Below, piece after piece: positions 1-8,666 of a stretch of DNA of 64,000 nt. The position numbers were made by a program, and so were the translations under genes. Within the stretch, counting starts at the first letter, position 1, and each line of letters begins with the position of its first letter. The DNA is from Streptomyces zhihengii. GTDB taxonomy: Bacteria > Actinomycetota > Actinomycetes > Streptomycetales > Streptomycetaceae. The stretch spans positions 1,364,001 to 1,428,000 of the forward strand of contig NZ_JAFEJA010000001.1 of NCBI RefSeq assembly GCF_016919245.1, given 5' to 3'. The notes under the pieces are model-generated. The model did not search any database. It was not told the DNA's origin and saw only the letters and a list, made by a program, of their open reading frames with translations.

Positions 1-77
1 GCACGGGAGTTGGGTCCGCCGTCGCGCAGCAGCCTGAGCAGCCGCGCCTGATGCGCGTTCGCGGGTCGAGCCGTCAT
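1..77 (-). CDS. ROK-family transcriptional regulator, N-terminal fragment
   Basis: Only the first 25 codons lie in the window; the gene continues past the left edge. The visible N-terminus, MTARPANAHQARLLRLLRDG, resembles the start of the winged-helix DNA-binding domain of ROK repressors, which usually begin with a short Ala/Asn-rich segment followed by a helix reading 'RLLRLLRDGGPxSRA'. The start is the ATG whose complement is at 75-77. ROK regulators control sugar uptake and catabolism in this group, but the effector domain is outside the window, so this is inference from 25 residues only. Confidence 0.55.
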   Translation of the reverse strand, partial: MTARPANAHQARLLRLLRDGGPNSR

Positions 78-441
78 GCGTCTCACGTACCCCTCCCCTC
101 CCCTGGGGCCGGCCCGCCGGGCCCGGCGTGGTTCGCACCACGGCCCGGTCCGGACGGAAGGCGGCCTCTCGCCTCAGCCCTCGGCGCGGGGAACCTCGGC
201 CTTGTCCGTCTGCTTTCGAGGGGGAACGTAGCAGCGCTTTGCCCAACGGGGAAGAACTTGCGCACAGTTCCGGCTCAACTTTCTCCACACTCGGGACAAA
301 GGCCGGGACACGGGTCCGCCGGACGTCAGCGCCGGGACCGCCGGGACGCGTCGCGGCGGGACGGCGGCACGCGTCGCGGCGCGGGTCCGGCACGCGTCGC
401 GGCGGGACGGCGGCACGCGCACCGGGGGTCGCCGGGAGGCA
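78..441. other. Intergenic region with a 28-bp direct repeat
   Basis: This stretch lies between the divergently read ROK gene and the 3' end of the NUDIX gene. No convincing coding frame is present. It is less GC-rich near 215-300, where the ROK promoter should lie. At 257-271 the arms AACT and AGTT flank seven bases, which could be a weak operator. The second half contains a perfect 28-bp repeat, listed separately. Confidence 0.5.
346..419. repeat. 28-bp direct repeat, two perfect copies plus a partial one
   Basis: The 28 bases at 346-373 recur exactly at 392-419, and the first part of the unit (CACGCGTCGCGGCG) occurs a third time in between, from 369. The repeat ends just before the stop codon of the NUDIX gene on the minus strand, so it lies in that gene's 3' untranslated region. 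No function is apparent. Confidence 0.75.
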
Positions 442-903
442 TCACAGCAGCGGTGCGAGCCGCTCCAGGAAGATCCGCTGGCCCGCCACGAGCAGCGGCC
501 GTGCCGCGTCCGGGGTGAACCACCCGGCCCGGTCGATCTCCGGGAACTCCTGGAGCACCCCCGAGCCCCGGGGCCACTCCATGGTGAAGGTGCCGGGCAC
601 GACCAGCGAGGTGTCGAGGTCGCCCTCCATCGCCCAGACGACGACCACCTTGCCGCCGGGCTGCCGCATCTCGCCGAGCGGCAGCCAGTCACCCGCGGGC
701 GGCTGGAGCCCCAGCTCCTCCTCGAACTCCCGCCGCGCGGCGGCCGTCGGCTCCTCGTCGGGGCCGTACTCGCCCTTCGGGATCGACCAGGCCGCCTCGT
801 CGCGCGACGCCCAGAACGGCCCGCCCATGTGGCCGATGAGCACCTCGGTGCCGGTGCCGCGCCGCCGGAAGAGGAGCAGCCCGGCGCTTCGCTTCGTCGT
901 CAT
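442..903 (-). CDS. NUDIX hydrolase
   Basis: A 153-residue cytoplasmic protein with a full NUDIX box from about residue 44 to 66: G-x5-E-x7-REFEEE-LG, the Mg2+-binding helix that hydrolyses nucleoside diphosphate derivatives. The flanking segments (AAWSIPKGEY before the box, VVVVWAMEGD after it) fit the beta-grasp of a single-domain housekeeping NUDIX enzyme of usual length. The substrate cannot be read from sequence. It starts 63 bases after the ketosynthase stop on the same strand, so the two may be cotranscribed. Start ATG at 903. Confidence 0.88.
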   Translation of the reverse strand: MTTKRSAGLLLFRRRGTGTEVLIGHMGGPFWASRDEAAWSIPKGEYGPDEEPTAAARREFEEELGLQPPAGDWLPLGEMRQPGGKVVVVWAMEGDLDTSLVVPGTFTMEWPRGSGVLQEFPEIDRAGWFTPDAARPLLVAGQRIFLERLAPLL

Positions 904-966
904 GCGGCCCAGTCTGCCGCGCGCCCGGCCGCCGGGAACGGCACCGGGAGCCTCCCGCGCCCGGTG

Positions 967-1914
967 TCACGGGCAGCGGATCACCTGGCCCGCGTAGCTG
1001 AGGTTCCCGCCGAAGCCGAAGAGCAGGACGGGGTCGCCCGAGGAGATCTCGCCGCGCTCCACCAGCTTGGAGAGCGCCATCGGGACGGAGGCCGCCGAGG
1101 TGTTCCCCGATTCGACGACGTCGCGGGCGACGACCGCGTTGACGGCCCCGATCTTGGCGGCCAGGGGCTCGATGATCCGCAGGTTGGCCTGGTGCAGCAC
1201 GACCGCGGCCAGGTCCTCGGGGGTGAGGCCCGCCCGTTCGCAGGCGCGGCGGGCGATGGGGGGCAGCTGGGTGGTCGCCCAGCGGTAGACGGACTGGCCC
1301 TCCTGGGCGAAGCGCGCCGGGGTGCCCTCGATCCGCACGGCGTTCCCCATCTCGGGCACCGAGCCCCACACCACGGGACCGATGCCGGCCTCCTGGCCGG
1401 GCCGCACCGGCTCCACCACCGCGGCGCCCGCGCCGTCGCCGACGAGGACGCAGGTGGTGCGGTCGCTCCAGTCCGCGATGTCGCCCATCTTGTCGGCCCC
1501 GATGACCAGCGCCCGCGTCGCGGCACCGGCGCGCAGGGTGTGGTCGGCGGTGGCCAGGGCGTGGGTGAAACCGGCGCAGACGACGTTCAGGTCCATCACG
1601 GCGGGCGAGCCCATGCCGAGCCGCGCGGCGACCCGGGCGGCCATGTTCGGCGAGCGGTTCTCGGCGGTGGAGGTGGCGACCAGCACCAGGTCGACGTCGG
1701 CCGGGGAGACCCCGGCGGAGGCCAGCGCCTTGGCTCCCGCGTGGGCGGCGAGCTCGTCGACGGACTCGGCGGGCCCCGCGATGTGGCGCGTCACGATGCC
1801 GACCCGGCTGCGGATCCACTCGTCGCTGGTGTCGACCATGGCCGCGAGGTCGTCGTTGGTGACCACCCTGCTGGGCTGATAGTGCCCGACGGCGACGACG
1901 CGTGAGCCGGTCAT
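967..1914 (-). CDS. Beta-ketoacyl-ACP synthase III (FabH-like)
   Basis: A 315-residue thiolase-fold enzyme of typical FabH length. The catalytic triad is visible: Cys113 in NVVCAGF, His241 in LHQANLRI, Asn271 in ESGNTSAAS, plus the glycine-rich GFGGNLSYAG near the C-terminus. FabH enzymes condense an acyl-CoA with malonyl-ACP to start fatty acid chains. No acyl carrier protein or other fab gene is adjacent, so this is probably an accessory KAS III rather than the main fab-operon copy. ATG at 1914 was chosen because GAGGGGGAA lies seven bases upstream; the longer open frame upstream lacks family similarity. Confidence 0.9.
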   Translation of the reverse strand: MTGSRVVAVGHYQPSRVVTNDDLAAMVDTSDEWIRSRVGIVTRHIAGPAESVDELAAHAGAKALASAGVSPADVDLVLVATSTAENRSPNMAARVAARLGMGSPAVMDLNVVCAGFTHALATADHTLRAGAATRALVIGADKMGDIADWSDRTTCVLVGDGAGAAVVEPVRPGQEAGIGPVVWGSVPEMGNAVRIEGTPARFAQEGQSVYRWATTQLPPIARRACERAGLTPEDLAAVVLHQANLRIIEPLAAKIGAVNAVVARDVVESGNTSAASVPMALSKLVERGEISSGDPVLLFGFGGNLSYAGQVIRCP

Positions 1915-2254
1915 GCTGGGTTCCCCCTCGGGTGACGATGCCAGGAACCAACCAGTCAAGGCTGCTACCAACCGGTACGGGGGCAGGTGATCCCACAGCT
2001 TCACGGCCCGGTCTTTGGAGCCTTCCCAACGGACCCGCGTGATTCCGGCGCCGGGGCGGCCCCGGCCGCGCGCGGTGTCGGCGCAGCGGTCGCGGCCGGT
2101 CACGGACGGTAGGCGCGGTGGTCCCGTCCGCCGCGTGCAGGACAATGAGACCGCCGGGGGCCGCCTCGCCGCACGACGGCCGGCGACCCGCGGCGACCTC
2201 GGCATCAGGGGCCGCGCGGGCGGCCGACACACGGACAGGACCGGGACGATACGC
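1915..2254. other. Divergent intergenic region between ketosynthase and fdhD
   Basis: 340 bases between the two divergent start codons. Apart from the ACCAACC repeat I see no structured element. The long open frames crossing this region have no family similarity and look like high-GC artefacts. Confidence 0.5.
1947..1973 (-). promoter_or_regulatory. Direct repeat ACCAACC flanking a -35-like element upstream of the ketosynthase
   Basis: The heptamer ACCAACC occurs at 1947-1953 and again at 1967-1973, exactly 20 bases apart (about two helical turns). Between them, on the minus strand, lies TTGACT (complement of 1954-1959), a good -35 element facing the ketosynthase. No matching -10 is obvious. 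The arrangement would suit an activator or repressor bound around the -35; which protein binds is unknown. Confidence 0.35.
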
Positions 2255-3094
2255 ATGGGACGGGTGACCGAACGCCGCCGCACGCTGCGCATCAGGGACG
2301 GGGCGGTCTCGACCCGCCCCGACACCCTGGTGGCGGAGGAGCCCCTGGAGATCCGTCTGAACGGCAGACCCCTGGCGATCACCATGCGCACCCCGGGGGA
2401 CGACTTCGCGCTGGCCGCGGGCTTCCTGGTGAGCGAAGGAGTCCTGGGGGCGGCCGCCGACCTGCGGTCGATCGTGTACTGCGCCGGGGCGCAGGCCGAC
2501 GGCTCCAACACCTACAACGTGGTCGACGTCGGGCTGGCGCCCGGTGTCCCCGTCCCCGACATCACGCTGGAGCGCAACGTCTACACGACCTCGTCGTGCG
2601 GTCTGTGCGGCAAGGCCAGCCTGGACGCGGTGCGCACCACGGCCCGCTTCCCGATCGCCGACACGCCCCCGGTCCGTGTCACGCCCGCGCTGCTCTCGGC
2701 CCTCCCGGACCGGCTGCGCGCCGCCCAGCGGGTCTTCGACCGCACCGGGGGGCTGCACGCGGCGGCGCTGTTCTCCCCGGAGGGCGAGCTGCTGGACGTC
2801 CGCGAGGACGTCGGACGCCACAACGCGGTCGACAAGCTGGTCGGCAGGGCCCTCCAGGACGACCGGCTGCCGCTGTCCCGATCGGTCCTGCTGGTCTCCG
2901 GCAGGGCGTCCTTCGAACTGGCGCAGAAGGCGGTGATGGCCGGCATACCGGTGCTCGCCGCCGTCTCCGCGCCGTCCTCGCTCGCGGTGGACCTCGCCGC
3001 CGAGACCGGCCTGACCCTGGTCGGCTTCCTGCGCGGCAGCAGCATGAACGTGTACGCGGGCGAGGAGCGCGTCGACCTCGGCCCGGTGGCCTGA
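2255..3094 (+). CDS. fdhD: Formate dehydrogenase accessory sulfurtransferase FdhD
   Basis: 279 residues, the normal FdhD length. The signature [10 protein letters not shown] gives the conserved Cys115-x-x-Cys118 loop that carries persulfide sulfur from a cysteine desulfurase to the molybdenum cofactor of formate dehydrogenase. The downstream motifs [12 protein letters not shown] and [12 protein letters not shown], and the C-terminal [11 protein letters not shown], are characteristic of the family and contact the bis-MGD cofactor. ATG at 2255 begins the conserved MGRVTERR segment; the open frame extends upstream without similarity. No formate dehydrogenase gene lies in the window, so its client is elsewhere. 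Confidence 0.95.
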   Translation: MGRVTERRRTLRIRDGAVSTRPDTLVAEEPLEIRLNGRPLAITMRTPGDDFALAAGFLVSEGVLGAAADLRSIVYCAGAQADGSNTYNVVDVGLAPGVPVPDITLERNVYTTSSCGLCGKASLDAVRTTARFPIADTPPVRVTPALLSALPDRLRAAQRVFDRTGGLHAAALFSPEGELLDVREDVGRHNAVDKLVGRALQDDRLPLSRSVLLVSGRASFELAQKAVMAGIPVLAAVSAPSSLAVDLAAETGLTLVGFLRGSSMNVYAGEERVDLGPVA

Positions 3095-3234
3095 GAGGCA
3101 CCCTGGCCCGGGAGGCCGCCGCCGCGAGCAGGCGCGCGGGCACGCGTGCGGACGGGACGATTCCGGGTCCCCCTCGGGGATGGCACGTCCCGCCCGGTTC
3201 ATCACCCCGCCGGCAGCGCGTGCCCCCGCCCGGG

Positions 3235-4281
3235 TCACCCCGCCGGCAGGGCGGGCGCCGCGCCCGGGGACGCCTCCCGGGGCGCCCCCGGCCCGGGCTC
3301 CGGGTCCGGCTCCGGGTCACGGGCCCGGCGCCCCGCGATCACCGCGCACACCATGAGCTGCATCTGGTGGAAGAGCATCAGCGGCAGCACGGCGAGGCTC
3401 GCCTGGGCGCCGAACAGCACGGTGGCCATGGGCAGTCCGGCCGCCAGGCTCTTCTTGGAGCCGGCGAACTGGATCGTGATCCGGTCCGCCCTGCCGAAGC
3501 CGAGGCGCTGGGCGCCGTACCAGGTGATCGCCAGCATCGCCGCGAGCAGCACCGCCTCGACGGCGAGCAGCGCGGCGAGCCGGGCGGGGGTGACCCGCTG
3601 CCAGACGCCGGAGACCATGCCCTCGCTGAAGGCCGTGTAGACGACGAGCAGGATCGAGCCCCGGTCGACGAGTCCGAGCACCTTCCGGTGGCGCGCCAGG
3701 AACCCGGCGATCCAGCGGCGCAGCAGTTGCCCGGCGAGGAACGGGACGAGGAGTTGGAGCGCGATCCCCAGCAGCGACCCGGCCCGGAAGCCCCCGGCGC
3801 CGCCCAGCAGCAGGGCGGCGAGCAGCGGGGTGAGGAGGATGCCCGCCAGGCTGGAGAAGGAGCCCGCGCAGACGGCCGCCGGGACGTTGCCGCGTGCCAT
3901 GGCGGTGAAGGCGATCGACGACTGGACGGTCGAGAGCACCAGGCACAGGAAGAGCAGGCCGCCCGCGAGTTCGGGGGTCAGCACGCCCGGTTCGAGCAGC
4001 CGGCCCGCGAGACCGAGCAGCGGGAAGACCACGAACGTGGCGGCGAGCACGGTGAGGTGGAGCCGCCAGTGGCGCAGGCCGTCGAGCGCCTCCCGGGTGG
4101 ACAGCCGCGCCCCGTAGAGGAAGAACAGCAGCGCCACCGCGCCCGTCGTCGCGCCGCCCGCGGCCTCGGCGGCCGCGCCCGAGACGGGCAGCAGGGCGGC
4201 GAGGGCGACCGTGCCGAGGAGCGCCAGGACGTACGGGTCGACCGGCAGCCGGTACGGCGGGCGCGGGATACGGGGGCTCAT
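3235..4281 (-). CDS. SBF-like bile acid:sodium symporter family transporter
   Basis: 348 residues with about nine or ten hydrophobic segments filling residues 15-315. Family marks include FFLYGARLSTREAL near residue 55, STVQSSIAFTAMARGN near 120 and FAGSKKSLAAGLP near 275; the last two resemble the crossover motifs of the BASS/SBF-like fold. These proteins move organic anions with sodium, but the substrate here is unknown. The last 30 residues are a Pro/Glu/Asp-rich hydrophilic tail. Start ATG at 4281. It is transcribed away from an adjacent LysR gene, which is the likely regulator. Confidence 0.88.
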   Translation of the reverse strand: MSPRIPRPPYRLPVDPYVLALLGTVALAALLPVSGAAAEAAGGATTGAVALLFFLYGARLSTREALDGLRHWRLHLTVLAATFVVFPLLGLAGRLLEPGVLTPELAGGLLFLCLVLSTVQSSIAFTAMARGNVPAAVCAGSFSSLAGILLTPLLAALLLGGAGGFRAGSLLGIALQLLVPFLAGQLLRRWIAGFLARHRKVLGLVDRGSILLVVYTAFSEGMVSGVWQRVTPARLAALLAVEAVLLAAMLAITWYGAQRLGFGRADRITIQFAGSKKSLAAGLPMATVLFGAQASLAVLPLMLFHQMQLMVCAVIAGRRARDPEPDPEPGPGAPREASPGAAPALPAG

Positions 4282-4464
4282 GGGCTCCACTTGCTCTCGG
4301 TTCGGCACTCCCGTCCCCGCTTCCGGGCCCGGGCCCGGAAGCGGGACCTGATCCCACGGTTCCGGATCGCGGTGCTGCCGGGCCCTCCCATGCTGCTCCC
4401 CGCCCCGCCGATCGGGAATCCCGCATTCCGCACTCACTGTCATCACGTTCCGCGATGAGCGCCG

Positions 4465-4470
4465 TAGGCT
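4465..4470 (+). promoter_or_regulatory. -10 element of a leaderless LysR transcript
   Basis: TAGGCT lies six bases before the GTG start at 4477, placing the expected transcription start on or next to the start codon. No ribosome-binding site precedes the GTG. The pattern TAGGnT is the usual -10 of the main Streptomyces sigma factor. Confidence 0.45.
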
Positions 4471-4476
4471 GGGGCC

Positions 4477-5364
4477 GTGTACGACCCGACGCAGCTGAGG
4501 ACCTTCCTGGCCGTGGCGCAGACGCTGAGCTTCACGCAGGCCGCGCGGCGGCTCGGGCTGCGGCAGTCCACCGTGAGCCAGCAGGTGCGCCGGCTGGAGG
4601 AGGCCACGGGCCGGCCGCTGTTCACCCGGGACACCCACAGCGTGGAGCTGACCGAGGACGGCGAGGCCATGCTCGGCTTCGCGCGGACGATCCTCCAGGC
4701 GCACGAGCGGGCGGCGGCGTACTTCGGCGGCACCAGGCTGCGCGGCCGGCTCCGGTTCGGCGCGTCCGAGGACTTCGTGCTGACGCGGCTGCCCGAGATC
4801 CTGGAGTCCTTCCGCCGCGAGCACCCCGAGGTGGACCTGGAGCTGTCGGTCGAGCTCTCGGGGACCCTGCACAGGCGGCTGGAGTCGGGCCGCCTCGACC
4901 TGGTGCTCGCCAAGCGCGCTCCGGGGGCCGGCCAGGGGGAGGTGGTGTGGCGGGACCGGATGGTGTGGATCGCCGCCGAGGGCGTCCGGATCGACCCCGA
5001 GCGGCCCGTCCCGCTGATCCTCTTCCCGCGTCCCGCCGTCACCCGGGCCCGTGCGCTGGAGGTGCTGGAGCGCGAGGGCCGGGCCTGGCGGATGGCGTGC
5101 ACCAGCGGCAGCCTCAGCGGGCTGGTCGCCGCCGCACGCGCCGGCCTCGGGGTGATGGCGCACACCCGGGGCCTGATCCCGCCGGGCCTGGTGCCGGTGC
5201 CCGAGCGGGCCGGCCTGCCCGACCTCGGGACGGTGGACTTCGTGCTGCTCCGGGGCAGCCGCAGGCCCGCCGCGCAGGAGGCGGCGGCGGCGCTGGCGCG
5301 CGCCCTGCTCGCGGCGGGCGACCGCCTCCACGGCCCGGTGCCGGCCCGCCGGCACGGCGGCTGA
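4477..5364 (+). CDS. LysR-family transcriptional regulator
   Basis: 295 residues with an N-terminal winged helix-turn-helix of the LysR type, LRTFLAVAQTLSFTQAARRLG followed by STVSQQVRRLEEATGRPLFTR, then a periplasmic-binding-protein-like effector domain from about residue 88. It starts with GTG at 4477 with a -10 hexamer six bases upstream. It is divergent from the SBF-like transporter with 195 bases between starts, the classic arrangement for a LysR protein and its target. The inducer is unknown. Confidence 0.9.
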   Translation: MYDPTQLRTFLAVAQTLSFTQAARRLGLRQSTVSQQVRRLEEATGRPLFTRDTHSVELTEDGEAMLGFARTILQAHERAAAYFGGTRLRGRLRFGASEDFVLTRLPEILESFRREHPEVDLELSVELSGTLHRRLESGRLDLVLAKRAPGAGQGEVVWRDRMVWIAAEGVRIDPERPVPLILFPRPAVTRARALEVLEREGRAWRMACTSGSLSGLVAAARAGLGVMAHTRGLIPPGLVPVPERAGLPDLGTVDFVLLRGSRRPAAQEAAAALARALLAAGDRLHGPVPARRHGG

Positions 5365-5490
5365 CCCGGGCTCCCGCGCCCGGCCGGGGCACCCCCGCCC
5401 CCCGCCTGACCAGGGCGGGAAGGGCGCGGGCACGGTGGCGCGGCGGTGATCGGCGCGTACAGATTCGGTGGAGATCCGGGACGAGACTCC

Positions 5491-5507
5491 TTACCGACCG
5501 GTCAGAA
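5491..5507. promoter_or_regulatory. Candidate TetR-type operator upstream of the acyl-CoA ligase
   Basis: The core GACCGGTC (5496-5503) is a perfect 8-bp palindrome inside TTACCGACCGGTCAGAA, which resembles operators bound by TetR-family proteins in actinomycetes. It lies about 150 bases before the ligase start. The outer arms match only partly and no TetR gene is adjacent, so this is a suggestion only. Confidence 0.3.
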
Positions 5508-5655
5508 TTGATCTCAACACCCGTGCGGTGGCACCCCGTTCCCGTCGCTGACCAGTGCGGATACCGATCGGCGGGTGCGGACGCGGCCCCTCCCGCAGGC
5601 CGTCGTCGTGGGGTACCGTCACGGCGCTGTGCGGAGCGCCACAAGGAGCAGGCCA

Positions 5656-7479
5656 TTGCGCGAGTTCACTGTCCCACCCCTGGCCACGGCGCCTCAGGTC
5701 GGCGGTCTGGCCGATTCCGTGTTCGATCATGCCCTCGACGACCCCGACCGGGTGGCGCTCGCGCGCAAGGACGCCGCGGGGCGCTGGCAGGACGTGACGT
5801 CGGCCGGGTTCCGCGACGAGGTCCTGGCGCTGGCGAAGGGACTGCTGGCGCAGGGCGTGCGGTTCGGCGACCGGGTCGCGCTGATGTGCCGCACCCGCTA
5901 CGAGTGGACGCTGTTCGACTTCGCGCTGTGGACGGTGGGCGCCCAGTCCGTGCCGGTGTACCCGACGTCGTCGGCCGAACAGGTCTACTGGATGCTGCAC
6001 GACGCCGAGGTGTCGGCGTGCATGGTCGAGCACGAGGACCACGCCATGACGATCGGCTCCGTGATCGACCGGCTCCCTCATCTGAAGCGGCTGTGGCAGC
6101 TCGACGCGGGTGCCGTGGACGAGCTGTTCGCGGCGGGCGAGCAGATCGAGGAGGAGGTCGTGCACCGCCACCGGCGGGCCGTCACCCCCGACTCGGTGGC
6201 CACGGTCATCTACACCTCGGGCACCACGGGCCGCCCCAAGGGCTGCGTGATCACCCACTCCCACTTCATGTTCGAGGCCGACACGATGATCGGCCGCTGG
6301 GAGCCGGTGTTCCACTCGCGCCCCGGTGACGAGGCCGCCACGCTGCTGTTCCTGCCGCTGTCGCACGTCTTCGGCCGGATGGTCGGGGTCGCCGCGATCC
6401 GCGGCCGGGTCAAGCTCGGCCACCAGCCGGTGCTCCAGGCCGCCGCCCTGCTGCCCGACCTGGTCAGCTTCCGGCCCACGTTCGTCCTCGCGGTGCCCTA
6501 CATCTTCGAGAAGATCTTCAACGCGGCCCGCCGCAGGGCCGAGCGCGAGGGCCGGGCGGGCCCCTTCGACAAGGCCGTCGAGGTGGCGGTGAAGTACGCG
6601 GAGGCGATGGAGCACCGGGCGTTCGGCCTCGGTCCCGGCCCGTCGGCGGGCCTGCGGATGCAGCACCAGCTCTTCGAGAAGCTGGTGTACTCCAAGGTCC
6701 GTGAGGCGATGGGCGGCCGGGTGCGCCACGCCATGTCGGGGGGTTCCGGCATGGACCGCAGGCTGGGGCTGTTCTTCGAGGGCGCCGGTGTCACCGTCTA
6801 CGAGGGGTACGGGCTGACGGAGACGACGGCGGCCGCCACCGCGAACCCGCCGGAGCGGGTGCGCTACGGCACGGTCGGCCAGCCGATCCCGGGCACCACC
6901 GTCCACATCGCGGAGGACGGCGAGGTCTGGCTGCACGGCGCCAACGTGTTCTCCGGCTACCTCAACGACCCGAAGTCCACCCGGGCCGTGCTGCACGACG
7001 ACTGGCTGGCGACCGGGGACCTCGGCTCGCTCGACGAGGACGGCTATCTGACGATCACCGGCCGCAAGAAGGAGATCCTGGTGACCTCCGGCGGCAAGAG
7101 CGTGTCGCCGGCCGCCCTGGAGGAGCGGGTGCGCTCTCACCCGCTGGTGTCCCAGTGCATCGTCGTCGGCAACGACCGCCCGTACATCGCCGCGCTGGTC
7201 ACCGTCGACCAGGAGGGCGTCGACCACTGGCTCGCGATCCAGGGCAGAGGGCCGCTGGCCGCGGCGGACCTGGTGCGCGACCCGGATCTGGAGATGGAGA
7301 TCCGGCGCGCGGTGGTGGCCGCCAACACCCTTGTCTCGCAGGCCGAGTCGATCCGGACCTTCCGTATCCTGGCCCATCCCTTCAGCGAGGAGCACGGGCT
7401 GCTGACGCCGTCGCTGAAGCTGAAGCGCAGGGCGATCGAGAAGGCGTACGCGGTCGAGGTGGACGCGCTGTACAAGTGA
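5656..7479 (+). CDS. Long-chain fatty acid-CoA ligase (AMP-forming)
   Basis: 607 residues of the ANL superfamily. Visible motifs: the P-loop-like VIYTSGTTGRPKGC near residue 187, YGLTETTA near 390, and GDLGSLDEDGYLTITGRKKE near 452, which includes the hinge. It activates a carboxylic acid, probably a fatty acid, with ATP and then CoA. TTG at 5656 was chosen because AGGAG lies seven bases upstream and the resulting MREFTVPPLATAP start is typical of Streptomyces homologues; the frame extends upstream to 5575 without similarity. It stands alone on its strand. Confidence 0.9.
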   Translation: MREFTVPPLATAPQVGGLADSVFDHALDDPDRVALARKDAAGRWQDVTSAGFRDEVLALAKGLLAQGVRFGDRVALMCRTRYEWTLFDFALWTVGAQSVPVYPTSSAEQVYWMLHDAEVSACMVEHEDHAMTIGSVIDRLPHLKRLWQLDAGAVDELFAAGEQIEEEVVHRHRRAVTPDSVATVIYTSGTTGRPKGCVITHSHFMFEADTMIGRWEPVFHSRPGDEAATLLFLPLSHVFGRMVGVAAIRGRVKLGHQPVLQAAALLPDLVSFRPTFVLAVPYIFEKIFNAARRRAEREGRAGPFDKAVEVAVKYAEAMEHRAFGLGPGPSAGLRMQHQLFEKLVYSKVREAMGGRVRHAMSGGSGMDRRLGLFFEGAGVTVYEGYGLTETTAAATANPPERVRYGTVGQPIPGTTVHIAEDGEVWLHGANVFSGYLNDPKSTRAVLHDDWLATGDLGSLDEDGYLTITGRKKEILVTSGGKSVSPAALEERVRSHPLVSQCIVVGNDRPYIAALVTVDQEGVDHWLAIQGRGPLAAADLVRDPDLEMEIRRAVVAANTLVSQAESIRTFRILAHPFSEEHGLLTPSLKLKRRAIEKAYAVEVDALYK

Positions 7480-7531
7480 CGCCCGCCGCTCCCTGTGCGG
7501 GACTGCGGGAATGTGTGCGGGTATGTGATCG

Positions 7532-7564
7532 TTGACCTTGCGTACCCACCGACGACGTTAGGAT
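7532..7564 (+). promoter_or_regulatory. Promoter of the aldo/keto reductase gene, probably leaderless
   Basis: TAGGAT at 7559-7564 lies nine bases before the GTG start at 7574. TTGACC at 7532-7537 is a good -35, although the 21-base gap is longer than usual; TTGCGT at 7538-7543 is an alternative with a 15-base gap. No ribosome-binding site precedes the GTG, so translation probably begins at or very near the 5' end. Confidence 0.45.
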
Positions 7565-7573
7565 CGACCGCTC

Positions 7574-8404
7574 GTGAGCCAGGTCCCCTCCATCACCCTC
7601 AACAACGGTGTCGCCATGCCGCAGCTCGGCTTCGGAGTCTGGCAGGTGCCGGACGACGAGGCGGAGCAGGTGGTGACCACGGCCCTGGAGGCCGGTTACC
7701 GCAGCATCGACACGGCCGCCGTGTACAAGAACGAGACGGGCACGGGCCGGGCCGTCACCGGTTCGGGCATCGCGCGCGAGGAACTGTTCGTCACCACCAA
7801 GCTGTGGAACACCGAGCAGGGCCACGACTCCACGCTGCGCGCCTTCGACGCCTCGCTGGAGCGCCTCGGCCTCGACTACGTGGACCTCTACCTGATCCAC
7901 TGGCCGATGCCCGCCCGCGACACCTACGTCGACACCTACCGTGCGCTGGAGAAGATCCTCGCCGACGGCCGTGCCAAGGCCATCGGCGTCTCCAACTTCC
8001 TTCCGGAGCACCTGGAGCGGCTGATCGGCGAGACCTCGGTCGTGCCGGCGGTGAACCAGATCGAACTCCACCCCCGTCTCCAGCAGCAGGCCGCCCGCAC
8101 GGCGCACGCCGCGCACGGCATCGCGACCGAGGCCTGGTCCCCGCTGGGCCAGGGCAAGGACCTGCTGGAGGTCCCCACGGTCCTGGCCGTGGCCCGCAAG
8201 CACGACCGCACCCCGGCCCAGGTGGTGCTGCGCTGGCACCTCCAGCTCGGCAACGTGGTCATCCCGAAGTCCGTCACCCCCTCGCGGATCGCCGAGAACT
8301 TCGACGTCTTCGGCTTCGAGCTGGACGCGGACGACCTCGCGGCGTTCGCCGCCCTGGACGAGGGCAAGCGCCTCGGCCCGCACCCGGCGGACGTCGAGGA
8401 CTGA
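7574..8404 (+). CDS. Aldo/keto reductase
   Basis: 276 residues forming the (alpha/beta)8 barrel of the AKR family. The catalytic tetrad is visible: Asp and Tyr in SIDTAAVYKNE, Lys in TTKLWNTEQ, His in LIHWPMP. The NADPH-binding end reads GNVVIPKSVTPSRIAEN, containing the IPKS motif. It reduces aldehydes or ketones (2,5-diketo-gluconate-reductase-like subgroup), with unknown natural substrate. GTG start, fitting the -10 element close upstream. A stem-loop terminator follows the stop. Confidence 0.93.
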   Translation: MSQVPSITLNNGVAMPQLGFGVWQVPDDEAEQVVTTALEAGYRSIDTAAVYKNETGTGRAVTGSGIAREELFVTTKLWNTEQGHDSTLRAFDASLERLGLDYVDLYLIHWPMPARDTYVDTYRALEKILADGRAKAIGVSNFLPEHLERLIGETSVVPAVNQIELHPRLQQQAARTAHAAHGIATEAWSPLGQGKDLLEVPTVLAVARKHDRTPAQVVLRWHLQLGNVVIPKSVTPSRIAENFDVFGFELDADDLAAFAALDEGKRLGPHPADVED

Positions 8405-8427
8405 CCCGCAGCGGATCCCGTCCCACC

Positions 8428-8463
8428 GGCGCGGCCCTCCTGAGCAGTTCAGGGGGCCGCGCC
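8428..8463 (+). terminator. Terminator after the aldo/keto reductase
   Basis: An inverted repeat of about 15 bp (8428-8443 against 8449-8463, one bulged base) with a five-base loop lies 24 bases after the stop codon. As usual in Streptomyces there is no clear U tract. Confidence 0.65.
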
Positions 8464-8666
8464 GTGCTGTGCGGCCCCCCGCCGTGCCGTCCCGCCGTGC
8501 CGTGCCGTGCCGTCCCGTGTCCGGGCGGGGGCGGGCGGCCGCGGTGTGCCGGTGCGTTGTCGGTGGCCGGTGCGACGATGGTCGGCGTCGTGGCGCGACG
8601 GGCGCCGCGGGCGCCCCGTCACGCGGTGACGTGCGGCGCGGGGTGGTGGCACGGGAGGCGATGAGA

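Noticed and set aside
689..3238. Very long minus-strand open frame over fdhD and the ketosynthase
   Set aside because: It overlaps two well-supported genes in other frames and is Arg/Gly/Pro-rich with no family similarity. Such shadow frames are common in DNA this GC-rich.
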